Assembly (NCBI GenBank): GCA_905199755.1
Contig: CAJKHT010000058.1
Span: 1-17,475, forward strand
Direction: 5' to 3'
Source: an uncultured Eubacteriales bacterium
GTDB lineage: Bacteria > Bacillota > Clostridia > UBA1381
Length of the DNA: 17,475 nucleotides
Below the pieces are notes generated by a model that made no database searches, was not told the DNA's origin, and was given only the letters and a program-made list of their open reading frames with translations. Numbering within the stretch: position 1 is the stretch's first letter; each line of letters opens with the position of its first letter. The translations under genes were made by a program, and so were the position numbers. This document shows, in pieces, positions 8,001 through 16,000 of the stretch.

Positions 8001-8704
8001 TATTGCATAAAGCGTACAGATGGGACGATGCCGAAAAAGATCAAACATATACGGTAAGACCGTATATATGCAATTCAAATAATGAAAAAGAAAAGGTGTA
8101 CGGTAAAAAGCAGACAATAACCATGACGGCACGTGACCGTTTTATACCGATAAAGTATAATACAAAAACAATTCATGTATCACCGAATACCGACAAATAT
8201 GGTGACTCAACAGGATATTATTTTGAGTTTATTCAGCCGAAGGACGCAGAGGGAAAAACATATGTGAAAGCAAAATTTTCATTCGTATCTCTGTATGATG
8301 AAAATTTTAAATATGTGGATTATCCATACTATGGCGGATATACCCTTGAGCCGGGTAAAAAGTACTATGTTGTGTTTTATGCGCATAATACCGGCACGGA
8401 GGAAATTTCAGTGTCCTCATTGCCTGCGGCACCCGAAAGTGTACCGTATGAGGTTAAGGACGCAAAGTTTACGGAAAGCGGTGTAAGCTTCACGGCCTCG
8501 GGCAGCTCCGATACGGAGGCAATGGTATGCGGTGCGCTGTATGATGATGACGGAAGAATGATTGAGCTTGTTATAAACAAAGATATACCGAACAGCGGAA
8601 CAATGGATTTCAACAGAATTAAAGACGGAAAAACATGCAAGCTTATAATTGCGGACAGCTTCAGTGCGGCGCCGCTTTGCGAAAACGCGGAAATTACAAA
8701 ATAA
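5066..8704 (+). CDS. large secreted protein of tandem beta-rich repeats, function unknown
   Basis: A 1,212-residue protein with a signal peptide: lysines at 2-6, a hydrophobic core, and AFA (25-27) before a likely cleavage at S28. There is no lipobox, and no LPxTG or membrane anchor at the C-terminus. Residues 30-138 form a module with six cysteines. About nine repeats follow, each pairing an F-x-x-P-x-x-D/E-G-x-Y strand with an L-x-x-G-x-x-Y-y-I strand. First-half copies are visible near 165, 259, 346, 436, 517, 613, 705, 787 and 1051. A Ser/Gly tract (848-864) interrupts the eighth copy. Residues 935-1020 look fibronectin-III-like. The final 90 residues resemble the small Ig-like C-terminal module found in many clostridial surface proteins. 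The repeats recall bacterial pre-peptidase C-terminal domains, which often bind polysaccharide or protein. No catalytic motif was seen. The start follows AAAAGGGGG at 5047-5055. Transcribed alone. Confidence 0.8.
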   Translation: MKKFKKAIISIILAAAMLAAFVPAAFASPCCTIDKVGKIFEDESGLKVKYVCDFKDSGKTERRVRMALIGEYTKNDYGNMVGRVINRQYQVVEQDQEYTYEVDKSMLIKGHTYEIDIDYADYCSWGACYSEFPVKYTCGYGMPEFEFNGPGKDTLTLIGNDIAAVSFTADAAGYYNIGVESEYDNIDIKEYGYDYVVPGKYTYFKENETKTYVFKPRRDETLNAVVSFTDAEAVPQTALKEPPLSDGDVCYRMNGSGLMSFEISQRGVYRFNVDGEAEYTVENANHETVYRSYWEPDIILEAGIYYIYNDSDEEGTVTITYTEPETIEFGKQYSYSVSENEQFERYFTINVSQPALLTLDDSSNVSIFALRRNDEENDIEINERKPSRMLNAGKYFVKISGTQGTDAEFKLAADFPESIALDTETSAYLYSQQWYYLVFKAPSDGKYEFDLTKSKGRVNNTDIDKGYVTLEMKSGEWALIYTEEQTAVTVREYRMPEDIPLEFDEEASFEYVSGKTYLYSFTPSEDGFYKIYSEKFYFNHISIYTDTEQLYDKDVDRILSAHLNLKKDEKIYIKFFGVTDYWINDYTQYLRVTNAVEQLNDGDNTVTLADEAYTEYTAPEDGYYQTVMRLSGGDSVAAEINGNIKYIGRYDDTVKVLYLKKGEKLNIKFSADDSSYGCGISVKISAINTEKISLNETISAKGNSYYSFVAEKDGAYCVSGEDMIEITQAGNICKALSTSDGAAYLIAEAGKEYLICPFKDTEMTVTEMGIDDITVGNTYKTGQSVRMLKFEIPEDGLYRVKNNICNMNVEITAKPLDETEVFSANPEENSIALFGTEAVSVREDKTVSGSSGGGGSSGGGSMGGTIHRTENLWTPIRGTEYELFELNAGTCYIIAIPEASKTGMDEPYAELMVTKAESNAKLGITLDDYFYSSIDGAELNFTVTAPYKKRWQIGLEITDGKGKASEEVIGHANTYNADLLHKAYRWDDAEKDQTYTVRPYICNSNNEKEKVYGKKQTITMTARDRFIPIKYNTKTIHVSPNTDKYGDSTGYYFEFIQPKDAEGKTYVKAKFSFVSLYDENFKYVDYPYYGGYTLEPGKKYYVVFYAHNTGTEEISVSSLPAAPESVPYEVKDAKFTESGVSFTASGSSDTEAMVCGALYDDDGRMIELVINKDIPNSGTMDFNRIKDGKTCKLIIADSFSAAPLCENAEITK
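7607..7657 (+). repeat. Ser/Gly low-complexity tract within the repeat protein
   Basis: Seventeen codons encoding Ser and Gly (one Met) in a run of GGC and AGC codons, much richer in G+C than its surroundings. It is probably a flexible loop or linker. Codon repetition makes it prone to replication slippage. Confidence 0.75.
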
Positions 8705-8736
8705 AGGCTGTTTGAAAAGAGTGCAGAAATAAAAAA

Positions 8737-8777
8737 GGGCTGTTTAAAAAAGTCAATTGACTTTTTTAAACAGCTTT
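8737..8777. terminator. bidirectional terminator with a 36-base perfect palindrome
   Basis: Bases 8739-8774 form a perfect palindrome, GCTGTTT plus an A-run then GTCAATTGAC and the mirror arm. On the plus strand TTTAACTTTTT follows; on the minus strand CCCTTTTTT follows. It can therefore end both the repeat-protein gene and the convergent mgtE gene. Confidence 0.8.
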
Positions 8778-8848
8778 AACTTTTTCAAGGGATAGGAAAA
8801 AAGCTTTGGAAATAAACTTAGCCAAAACTTTAGTTTTGGGATACCCGA

Positions 8849-8868
8849 CGGCGTATGTGTATACGCCG
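8849..8868 (-). other. hairpin just downstream of mgtE
   Basis: CGGCGTAT, a 4-base loop and ATACGCCG form a perfect 8-base-pair stem 6 bases past the mgtE stop. No T-run follows on the minus strand, so it is not a classical terminator. A second hairpin, CCAAAACT/AGTTTTGG at 8822-8839, lies next to it. They may protect the mRNA 3' end. Confidence 0.5.
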
Positions 8869-8874
8869 ATAGGC

Positions 8875-10206
8875 TTATATATGCAGAAGCACGGTCGCAA
8901 TGTTAAAGTAAATCATAAGCGAAAGTGCATCAACTATGGTTGTAATAAACGGACTTGCCATAACGGCAGGATCAAATCCGACTTTTTTCGCAAGTATGGG
9001 CAGTGTGCAGCCTATGAATTTAGCAAAGATAATAGTCATAATAAGCGTAAGGCTTACAACTGCGGCAATAATAACCGTGGTACGGTCGATAATAAGCATT
9101 TTTACAAAGTTTGTCAGTGCAAGCGTAACACCGCATAAAATTGCAACACGAAATTCTTTCCACATTATCCTGAATATATCGCGGAAATTAATTTCATTAA
9201 GTGAAAGACCACGTATAACTGTTATCGACGTCTGACTTCCCGCATTTCCTCCGGTATCCATAAGCATGGGAATAAATGATGTCAGAATGACAAATTTTCC
9301 CAGCGCGGTTTCATAGCTGCTGATAATCTTTGAGGTAAAGGTTGCGGAAACCATGAGCAGCAAAAGCCACGGAATACGTTTTTTCCACGTCTCAAAAACA
9401 CCTGTTTTCATGTACGGCTTATCGGTAGGGGTGATAGCCGCCATCACTTCAATATCCTCGGTGTTTTCGTCCTGAATGACATCAATAGCATCATCGACGG
9501 TAATAATACCTACAAGACGTTTTTCATTGTCAACAACCGGCAGTGCGAGAAAGTCATATTTACTGAACAGCTGTGCGGCAATTTCCTGGTCCTCAAGCGT
9601 GTTTACGTATATGACATTGCGCTCCATTATATCACCTATCAGACATGAATAATCGGCAAGCAGCAAATCCTTGACGGAAACAAGTCCCAGAAGTACCCTG
9701 TTTGCGTCTGTCACATAACAGGTGTAGATTGTTTCCTTATCCACACCTATACGGCGTATGCGCGTAAATGCATCGGCAACGGTCATATCCTTTTTAAGGT
9801 CTATGAACTCGATTGTCATAATGCTTCCGGCGCTGTCCTTGGGATATTTTAAAATTTCATTTATGCTTGTGCGCTTGTCGGGAGCCGAATGGCGAAGAAT
9901 ACGCTTGACAACATTTGCCGGCATTTCTTCAATAATATCTACAGTATCGTCAAGATACAGCTCATCAAGAACCTCTTTAAGTTCGGTATCGCTGAAGCCC
10001 GCAATCAGATGCTCCTGCGTGTCGGAATTAAGCTCGACAAATACCTCCGCCGCAAATTCTTTCGGTAAAAGTCTGAATAAAAGCGGCAGAGTTTCCTCCG
10101 GCAGATTTTCAAACATAATGGCTATGTCTATAGGCTCTTTTTCTATCATGCTGTCACGCAGAGCATGATAATTTTTTTGTTCCAATAACTGAATAACGTT
10201 TTCCAA
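8875..10206 (-). CDS. mgtE: MgtE magnesium channel/transporter
   Basis: A 443-residue inner-membrane Mg2+ channel, the usual family length. The N-terminal helical domain (about 1-130) contains the acidic LDDTVDIIEEMP segment. The CBS-domain pair (about 135-255) includes LLGLVSVKDLL and LVGIITVDDAIDVI. The linking helix ends near KKRIPW (275-280). Five membrane helices follow, from about 280 to the end. PMLMDTGGNAGSQTS (313-327) is the conserved pore-region motif, and D426 in FITTIVDALSL matches the selectivity-filter Asp (D432 in the Thermus protein). The start is TTG 10206, supported by AAGGAGG (10216-10222) nine bases upstream with no ATG available. It follows a structured leader and is divergent from an AraC gene. 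Confidence 0.95.
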   Translation of the reverse strand: MENVIQLLEQKNYHALRDSMIEKEPIDIAIMFENLPEETLPLLFRLLPKEFAAEVFVELNSDTQEHLIAGFSDTELKEVLDELYLDDTVDIIEEMPANVVKRILRHSAPDKRTSINEILKYPKDSAGSIMTIEFIDLKKDMTVADAFTRIRRIGVDKETIYTCYVTDANRVLLGLVSVKDLLLADYSCLIGDIMERNVIYVNTLEDQEIAAQLFSKYDFLALPVVDNEKRLVGIITVDDAIDVIQDENTEDIEVMAAITPTDKPYMKTGVFETWKKRIPWLLLLMVSATFTSKIISSYETALGKFVILTSFIPMLMDTGGNAGSQTSITVIRGLSLNEINFRDIFRIMWKEFRVAILCGVTLALTNFVKMLIIDRTTVIIAAVVSLTLIMTIIFAKFIGCTLPILAKKVGFDPAVMASPFITTIVDALSLMIYFNIATVLLHI

Positions 10207-10368
10207 AATAATATGCCTCCTTAAAAAATATAGAGGCGGTTTTTAAGACTGTCAGCAAATATATGAAACCAAAAGGCAGATACCTGCCGACAGACTTCGC
10301 CCGCCGGGTTTCATATTAGAGTGACCTCCCGATTCCATATATCTCACTTCCTTGTAAAATAAACTCTA
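10207..10368 (-). promoter_or_regulatory. structured mgtE leader, candidate riboswitch
   Basis: About 160 nt lie between the promoter and the TTG start, with a dense set of competing pairings (plus-strand coordinates). Stem 1 is perfect over 10 bases: 10307-10316 with 10261-10270. Inside it is GGCAG-GTAT-CTGCC (10275-10288). Stem 2, 10289-10297 with 10245-10253, crosses stem 1, so it is either a pseudoknot or an alternative fold. The segment 10233-10239 can pair with the ribosome-binding-site region (10215-10219) or with 10301-10305. That is the pattern of a translational switch. I could not find the M-box consensus (GGTGAGGCTCC) expected for many mgtE leaders. Confidence 0.55.
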
Positions 10369-10374
10369 TTATAT

Positions 10375-10403
10375 ATTATACACCAAAACAGTTAAAAAAG
10401 CAA
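10375..10403 (-). promoter_or_regulatory. mgtE promoter
   Basis: On the minus strand, TTGCTT (10398-10403), 17 bases, then TATAAT (10375-10380). It places transcription start near 10368, upstream of the structured leader. Confidence 0.65.
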
Positions 10404-10423
10404 ACACTAATTTGCAAAATGAC

Positions 10424-10452
10424 TTGAAAAAAAATTTCGGTTATGGTAAAAT
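10424..10452 (+). promoter_or_regulatory. promoter of the second AraC gene
   Basis: TTGAAA (10424-10429), 17 bases, TAAAAT (10447-10452) with a TG extension. It lies about 20 bases from the mgtE -35 element on the other strand, so the two divergent promoters could influence each other. Confidence 0.6.
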
Positions 10453-10473
10453 TAGTTTGTGGAGGAGAATGGA

Positions 10474-11367
10474 ATGGATTTTGTTATGACGCGTCTTGAA
10501 AAGCTGTTTGCGGTTGACGGGATATTTACCATACATTACTTTGAATTCGGCAAGGATTATAAATTTCTCGGAGAACAGCACGATTTCTGGGAAACGGTGT
10601 ATATAGACAAGGGCGAAGCGGAAATCTGCATGGACGGCGAGTGGAAAAAAGCCGGCTGCGGCGATATGATATTTCATGCACCGATGCAGTTTCACAACAT
10701 ACGCGCCAACGGAGTAATCGCTCCCAATATTGCGGTATTTACTTTTGCGTGCAATTCACCGGCAATGGAGTTTTTTAATGACATGGTTATCAGAATCGGT
10801 GCCGAAGAAAAGGCATTGATAGGGAAGATAATTACACTCGGAAAAAAAGCATTCGTTACTCCTCTTGATGACCTGTTCACAACGGGGCTTGAACGCTCGG
10901 GAGAACCGGCATATGAACAGCTTATCGGAATATATATAGAAGAATTGCTGCTGCGTCTGTATCTGCGAAGCAGAGGCGAGAGCATTAAGCAGGCGGAGCT
11001 TGAAAATGAAAATTCGACTGCGGCTGAGGCGGTGCGGTATATGAAAGAAAATATCGGCAAGCCGCTGTGTATATCGGATATTTCAAGAGCTATCATGAAA
11101 AGTGAAAGTGAATTGAAACGCGCATTCAGAAATGAAACGGGAACAGGGATGATGACATATTTCAGAAATATGAAAATAACCGCCGCAAAACAAATGTTGC
11201 GCAGCGGTAAAATGAATGTGACGGAAATTTCGGAGGCGCTGGGGTATGAGAGTATTCATTATTTTTCGAGACAGTTTAAAACCATGACGGGAATGACACC
11301 GAGTGAGTATATGCACTCAATAAAGAGCCGTCTTGACGGTGATTTGGGTGAGAAACAGCAGCCGTAA
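10474..11367 (+). CDS. AraC-family transcriptional regulator with N-terminal cupin
   Basis: A 297-residue regulator. The cupin-like sensor (about 20-95) has EQHDFWE (H36, E40) and MQFHN (H74). The C-terminal DNA-binding domain (184-282) carries two helix-turn-helix units, with the second ending FSRQFKTMTGMTPSEYM. ATG 10474 is chosen over the in-frame GTG 10459 because GGAGGA (10461-10466) stands 7 bases ahead of it. The next gene begins 56 bases after its stop, on the same strand, so it probably belongs to a three-gene unit with the small membrane protein and the oxidoreductase. The effector is unknown; a sugar or sugar acid is typical for cupin-AraC proteins. Confidence 0.88.
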   Translation: MDFVMTRLEKLFAVDGIFTIHYFEFGKDYKFLGEQHDFWETVYIDKGEAEICMDGEWKKAGCGDMIFHAPMQFHNIRANGVIAPNIAVFTFACNSPAMEFFNDMVIRIGAEEKALIGKIITLGKKAFVTPLDDLFTTGLERSGEPAYEQLIGIYIEELLLRLYLRSRGESIKQAELENENSTAAEAVRYMKENIGKPLCISDISRAIMKSESELKRAFRNETGTGMMTYFRNMKITAAKQMLRSGKMNVTEISEALGYESIHYFSRQFKTMTGMTPSEYMHSIKSRLDGDLGEKQQP

Positions 11368-11423
11368 CCGATATGATTGAAACGGCATATAATATTACAT
11401 GTTGAAAATACGGAGTTGATATT

Positions 11424-11684
11424 ATGTGGCTGATTATTTTATCGGTTGTTTCGGTTTTTGCCGTGCTGGGTATTGACTGCCTGATACGCGAAATCGTAAG
11501 AGCAAAATTCAGAAATCCGCCGAGTGTGGTAGTGTGCGGATACAACAATGAAAACGAGATAGAGTATGTACTGCGCCGTGCGATGTTTATGCATCCCGAC
11601 AGTGAAATTTACGTGTTGGGCGGCAGCGGCTCGGATATACTTAAAAGAATGATGAGGGATTATCCCAATATACATACGGAGTAA
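11424..11684 (+). CDS. small membrane-anchored protein, function unknown
   Basis: An 86-residue protein. Residues 1-20 are a hydrophobic helix followed by the charged LIREIVRAKFR, so the rest should face the cytoplasm. The soluble part, SVVVCGYNNENEIEYVLRRA and DSEIYVLGGSGSDILKRMM, has an alternating beta-alpha pattern with short glycine turns, reminiscent of a fragment of a Rossmann-like or glycosyltransferase-A fold. I do not recognise a family. GGAG at 11412-11415 lies 8 bases before ATG, and the oxidoreductase gene starts 15 bases after the stop, both supporting real translation and operon membership. Confidence 0.65.
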   Translation: MWLIILSVVSVFAVLGIDCLIREIVRAKFRNPPSVVVCGYNNENEIEYVLRRAMFMHPDSEIYVLGGSGSDILKRMMRDYPNIHTE

Positions 11685-11699
11685 AGGGGTAAATGTTAA

Positions 11700-12965
11700 A
11701 TGAAGGAAATAAGCATTACGGATAAAATTCCCGTAAGGGGAAAATATGATATAATCGCCGCAGGAGGCGGAGTTGCCGGAGTGGCCGCTGCCGTGGCTGC
11801 GGCAAGAGCCGGGAAAAAGGTTCTGCTGCTTGAGAAAACAATAACTCTCGGCGGACTGGCAACAACGGGGCTGATAAATTTGTTCGTGCCGATGTGTAAC
11901 GGCAGAGGTGTGCAGATAATAAAGGGAATGGCAGAGGAATTTCTGCGGCTTTCGATTAAATACGGGTATGATACAATTCCGCAGGAATGGAAAAACGGCA
12001 ATCCCGGAAGTGATGCAAAAACAAGATACTGCACCCGTTTTTCGCCGGCAATTTTTTCGCTTGCACTTACGGAGCTTGTAAAAAACGAGGGTATTGATAT
12101 TCTCTATGATACTGTTGTGTCTGAGCCTGTAATGGACGGAGGTCACTGCAAGGGCTTGGTTGTGGAGAATAAGTCGGGCAGAGAGTTTTATGAAGCTGAC
12201 ATCATCATAGATGTAACCGGCGATGCCGATATTCTGTATCGCGCCGGAGTGCCGACAAAACAGGGAAAAAATTATTTTACAATGCTTGCCTTGCGTGCAA
12301 GCCTTAAAAGCTGTGAGGATTCAATACGTCTTAATGATATAACAAAGCTGATTGATTATCAGACAGGCGGCCCGGCAAATCTTTACGGCGGAAATCATCC
12401 GGAGGGTATGCCGTTCTTTAAAGGCACCGATGTGAATGATGTTACGGATTTTGTGGTGAAAAATCATCTTAAAATGCTTGATAATATACGCAGCGAGAAA
12501 AGGACGGAGCGCGATATTGTGATGCTGCCGGCAATGGCACAGTTCAGAACAACGAGGACGCTTATAGGCGACAGCGTATTCTCAAAAGAAAGCGCATACA
12601 GCCATTGTGAAACCTCAATCGGTGCGATATGCGATTTTGACCATCGTGATTATCTGTTTGAGGTTCCGTTCGGAACACTTGTAAAAACTGGGTATGACAA
12701 TCTCATAACCGCAGGCAGAACAGCATCTGCCGAAACGGATTACAGCTGGGATATTTTAAGAGTAATTCCGCCTGCGATAATTACAGGACAGGCAGCCGGA
12801 ATTGCAGCGTCAATGGCAATAGATGCGAAGAAGCCTATTTATGATATAGATGTACATGCATTGCAATCCGAGCTTGAACGTCAGAATGTAATGATACATT
12901 TTGATGATTCGCTAATACCGACCGAAGAGCGTACAGACGAGAAGTTTGAATACGGACATTTTTAA
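11700..12965 (+). CDS. FAD-dependent oxidoreductase (PF12831-like)
   Basis: A 421-residue flavoprotein. The N-terminal dinucleotide-binding fold has GGGVAG (22-27) and VLLLEK (41-46), where E45 should bind the FAD ribose. TLGGLATTG follows at 49-57. The inner motif DVTGDADILYRAG (171-183) and the late NLITAGRTASAE (334-345) followed by GQAAGIAASMAI close the FAD site, as in the FAD_oxidored family. It has no signal peptide and is presumably cytoplasmic or associated with its membrane-anchored neighbour. AGGGG sits about 10 bases before the ATG. Substrate unknown; the AraC gene upstream suggests induction by a carbon source. Confidence 0.85.
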   Translation: MKEISITDKIPVRGKYDIIAAGGGVAGVAAAVAAARAGKKVLLLEKTITLGGLATTGLINLFVPMCNGRGVQIIKGMAEEFLRLSIKYGYDTIPQEWKNGNPGSDAKTRYCTRFSPAIFSLALTELVKNEGIDILYDTVVSEPVMDGGHCKGLVVENKSGREFYEADIIIDVTGDADILYRAGVPTKQGKNYFTMLALRASLKSCEDSIRLNDITKLIDYQTGGPANLYGGNHPEGMPFFKGTDVNDVTDFVVKNHLKMLDNIRSEKRTERDIVMLPAMAQFRTTRTLIGDSVFSKESAYSHCETSIGAICDFDHRDYLFEVPFGTLVKTGYDNLITAGRTASAETDYSWDILRVIPPAIITGQAAGIAASMAIDAKKPIYDIDVHALQSELERQNVMIHFDDSLIPTEERTDEKFEYGHF

Positions 12966-12966
12966 A

Positions 12967-13010
12967 AACAAAAAACTCATTCCAAAAATAATCGGAATGA
13001 GTTTTTTTGT
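12967..13010. terminator. bidirectional terminator between the oxidoreductase and purL
   Basis: ACTCATTCC (12975-12983) pairs with GGAATGAGT (12994-13002) around a 10-base loop. T-runs follow on both strands, so it serves both convergent genes. Confidence 0.9.
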
Positions 13011-13022
13011 TTTTAAAAGCTT

Positions 13023-16000
13023 TTACTTAAAATACTTAACTCCCGCATCAAACAGCTTTTGATCCTTGCAGCCGGGAACATTAACGGCCACGCTGCTGCC
13101 TATTCTTTCGCTGTGTCCCATTTTGCCGAGGATACGTCCATCGGGACTTGTAATACCCTCAATTGCGGCAGATGAACCGTTCGGATTCCATTCAATGTCA
13201 TATGTCGCTTTATTGTCGGTGTTCACATACTGAGTGGCAATCTGACCGTTCTGTGCCAGCTGTGCTGTCATTTCGGGTGAAGCGATAAAGCGTCCCTCAC
13301 CGTGAGAAAGAGCTATTGTATGAACATCGCCCGTCTCAACATTTGCAAACCATGGACTCTTGTCCGATGCAATTCTCGTATATGCCATACGTGAGATATG
13401 TCTGCCGAGAGTGTTAAATGTAAGCGTGGGCGAAGTGCTGTCCAAATCGCGGATTTCGCCGTAAGGCACAAGACCGAGCTTGATTAAAGCCTGGAAGCCG
13501 TTGCATATGCCGAGCATAAGACCGTCACGGTTTTTAAGCATATTCATAACCGCATCCTTTACAAGCGGATTTCTGAAAGCCGTTGCAATGAATTTACCGC
13601 TGCCCTCAGGCTCATCACCGCCTGAAAATCCTCCGGGAAGCATGATAATCTGTGAATTGTCAATGCGTTTTTGCATTTCGCGCATTGAGTATGCAACATC
13701 ATCGCCGGTGAGATTGCGTATAACAAATACATCGGCTATACCGCCCGCTTTCTCAAAAGCGCGCGCCGTATCGTATTCGCAGTTTGTGCCGGGGAATACG
13801 GGTATGAATATTCTCGGCTTGGCAAACTTTTCTGTGGCAACGGTTATGCCTTTTTTGCTGTAGCTGTAGGTTTCGGGTTCTGTGTCGAAATGTCCCGCCT
13901 TTGTCGGAAATACCTTTTCAAGCGGAGCCGACCATGCCTTTACCGCCTCATCAAGCGGTATCTCAACACCGCAGGCGGTGATTTTGCCGCTGTTGTTTGT
14001 CGAACCGAGCATTACCGCGCCGTCAACGTCGGCATCGTTTACTTCAAGAACAATTGAGCCGAACGGTGCATTAAACAGCATATCGGCTGTGATATTCTTA
14101 TCGAATTCAACGCCTGTCATGTTACCGAAAGCCATTTTGCTTACCGTTTCGCATAAGCCGAAGCCCTTTACAACGGATGATGATAAAACCTTGCCGTCGC
14201 AAATCAGCTTGTGTACCTTTTCATACATTTCCTTAAGCTTATCGAATATGGGTAAATCATTGTCATCTCTTTCAACGGTAAGCATGATAAGCTTTGAGTC
14301 TGTACGCTTAAGCTCCGTTGAAACAACCTTGTCGGCTTTTAACGGTGCAACCGCAAATGATGTCAGTGTTGGCGGCACGTCCAAATCATTAAATGAGCCG
14401 CTCATCGAGTCTTTTCCGCCGATTGCCGCTATTCCGAGTTCAAGCTGTGTCATGTATGCACCCAAAAGTGCCGCAAAAGGCTTGCCCCAGCGTTTGGGAT
14501 CTTTTCCGAGACGTTCAAAATATTCCTGGAAGGTCAGATATATTTTCTTGTAATCCGCACCTATGGCAACCGCTTTTGAAACGGATTCCGTTATTGCATA
14601 TACCGCACCGTGATACGGACTCCATTTGGAAAGCAGCGGATTATAGCCGAAAGTCATAACGGTAGCAGTGTTTGTTTCGCCGTTAAGTACGGGAACCTTG
14701 GCTGCCATACCCTCGGACGGCGAAAGCTGATATTTGCCGCCGAACGGCATAATTACGGAACCGGCACCGATTGTTGAATCGAATTTTTCGCAAAGACCTT
14801 TCTGTGAGCATACATTGAGGTCTGAAAGTGTTTTAAGCCATTCGGTCTTTATATCCTTAACTTCTTTTTTGCTGAAGAAGCTGTTTTCCTTATCGGGAAG
14901 TACAACCTCAACATCTGTATTCTTTGCAGCGCCGTTTGTGTTAAGAAAATCTCTTGAAATGTCGCATATTGTTTCGCCGCGCCATGTCATGACAAGTCTG
15001 TTTTCGTCTGTAACCTCCGCAACGATTGTTGCTTCAAGGTTTTCTTCGTTTGCATATTTTATAAATGTTTCGGCATCGGTGCTTCTTACAACAACCGCCA
15101 TTCTTTCCTGCGACTCGCTTATTGCAAGCTCTGTGCCGTCAAGTCCCTCGTATTTTTTTGGTACCTTGTCGAGGTTGATTTTAAGGCCGTCCGCAAGCTC
15201 ACCTATGGCAACGGATACACCGCCGGCACCGAAATCGTTGCAGCGCTTTATAAGTGTGGTCACCTTGCTGTCACGGAAAAGTCTCTGCAGCTTTCTTTCA
15301 ACGGGCGGATTACCCTTTTGAACCTCACTGCCGCAGGTAACAACACTGTTGTCGTTATGTGCCTTTGATGAGCCTGTTGCACCGCCTATACCGTCGCGTC
15401 CCGTGCGTCCGCCGAGAAGAACGACAACATCACCCTTTGACGGAACCTCACGTATAACATTCTTTTTTGGAGCGGCACCTATAACCGCACCTATTTCCAT
15501 TCTTTTTGCAACGTATCCCTCGTCATAAATTTCCTGAACCTGACCTGTTGCAAGACCTATCTGGTTTCCGTATGAGCTGTAACCCGAGGAGGCTTTTTTT
15601 GTAATCTGGCGCTGCATAAGCTTGCCGTGTATTGTTTCATCGAGAGTTTTTCTCGGGTCTCCGGCACCTGTTACACGCATTGCCTGATATACGTATGAAC
15701 GTCCCGAAAGCGGATCGCGGATTGCACCGCCGAGACAGGTTGCCGCGCCGCCGAACGGTTCTATTTCCGTGGGGTGGTTATGCGTTTCGTTCTTGAACAT
15801 AATGAGCCACGGCTCGTCCTTGCCGTCAATATCGACATCAACCACGATGGAGCATGCATTTATTTCTTCGGATTCGTCAATTTCCTTTAACAGACCTTTT
15901 TTCTTAAGCTGTTTTACAATGATTGTTGCCATATTCATAAGGCAGGTATCCTTGCCGGAGGGGTATAAATCGGCTTTTGCCGCCTTGTATTCTTCATATG

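Noticed and set aside
8806..9138. A 110-codon plus-strand frame near the mgtE terminator.
   Set aside because: Most of it overlaps mgtE antisense; the Lys/Asn/Cys-rich composition and lack of a good ribosome binding site argue against a gene.
10261..10316. TATGAAACCCGGC in the mgtE leader resembles the SAM-I riboswitch core, and the nearby AGGTATCTGCC resembles a cobalamin box.
   Set aside because: The other conserved SAM-I and cobalamin segments are missing, and the downstream gene is a Mg2+ channel.
114..10330. GGGAGGTCAC appears in both the region before the ligase operon (120-129) and the mgtE leader, suggesting one RNA family.
   Set aside because: A single shared 10-mer is expected by chance in 17 kb on two strands, and the surrounding pairings differ.
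11439..12146. A 235-codon open frame on the minus strand.
   Set aside because: It lies opposite the small membrane protein and oxidoreductase genes, is rich in Cys, His and Tyr, and has no recognisable motif: an antisense shadow.
13882..14553. A 223-codon open frame on the plus strand within purL.
   Set aside because: It is very Ser/Thr-rich and opposite well-conserved PurL sequence, so it is a shadow of codon bias.
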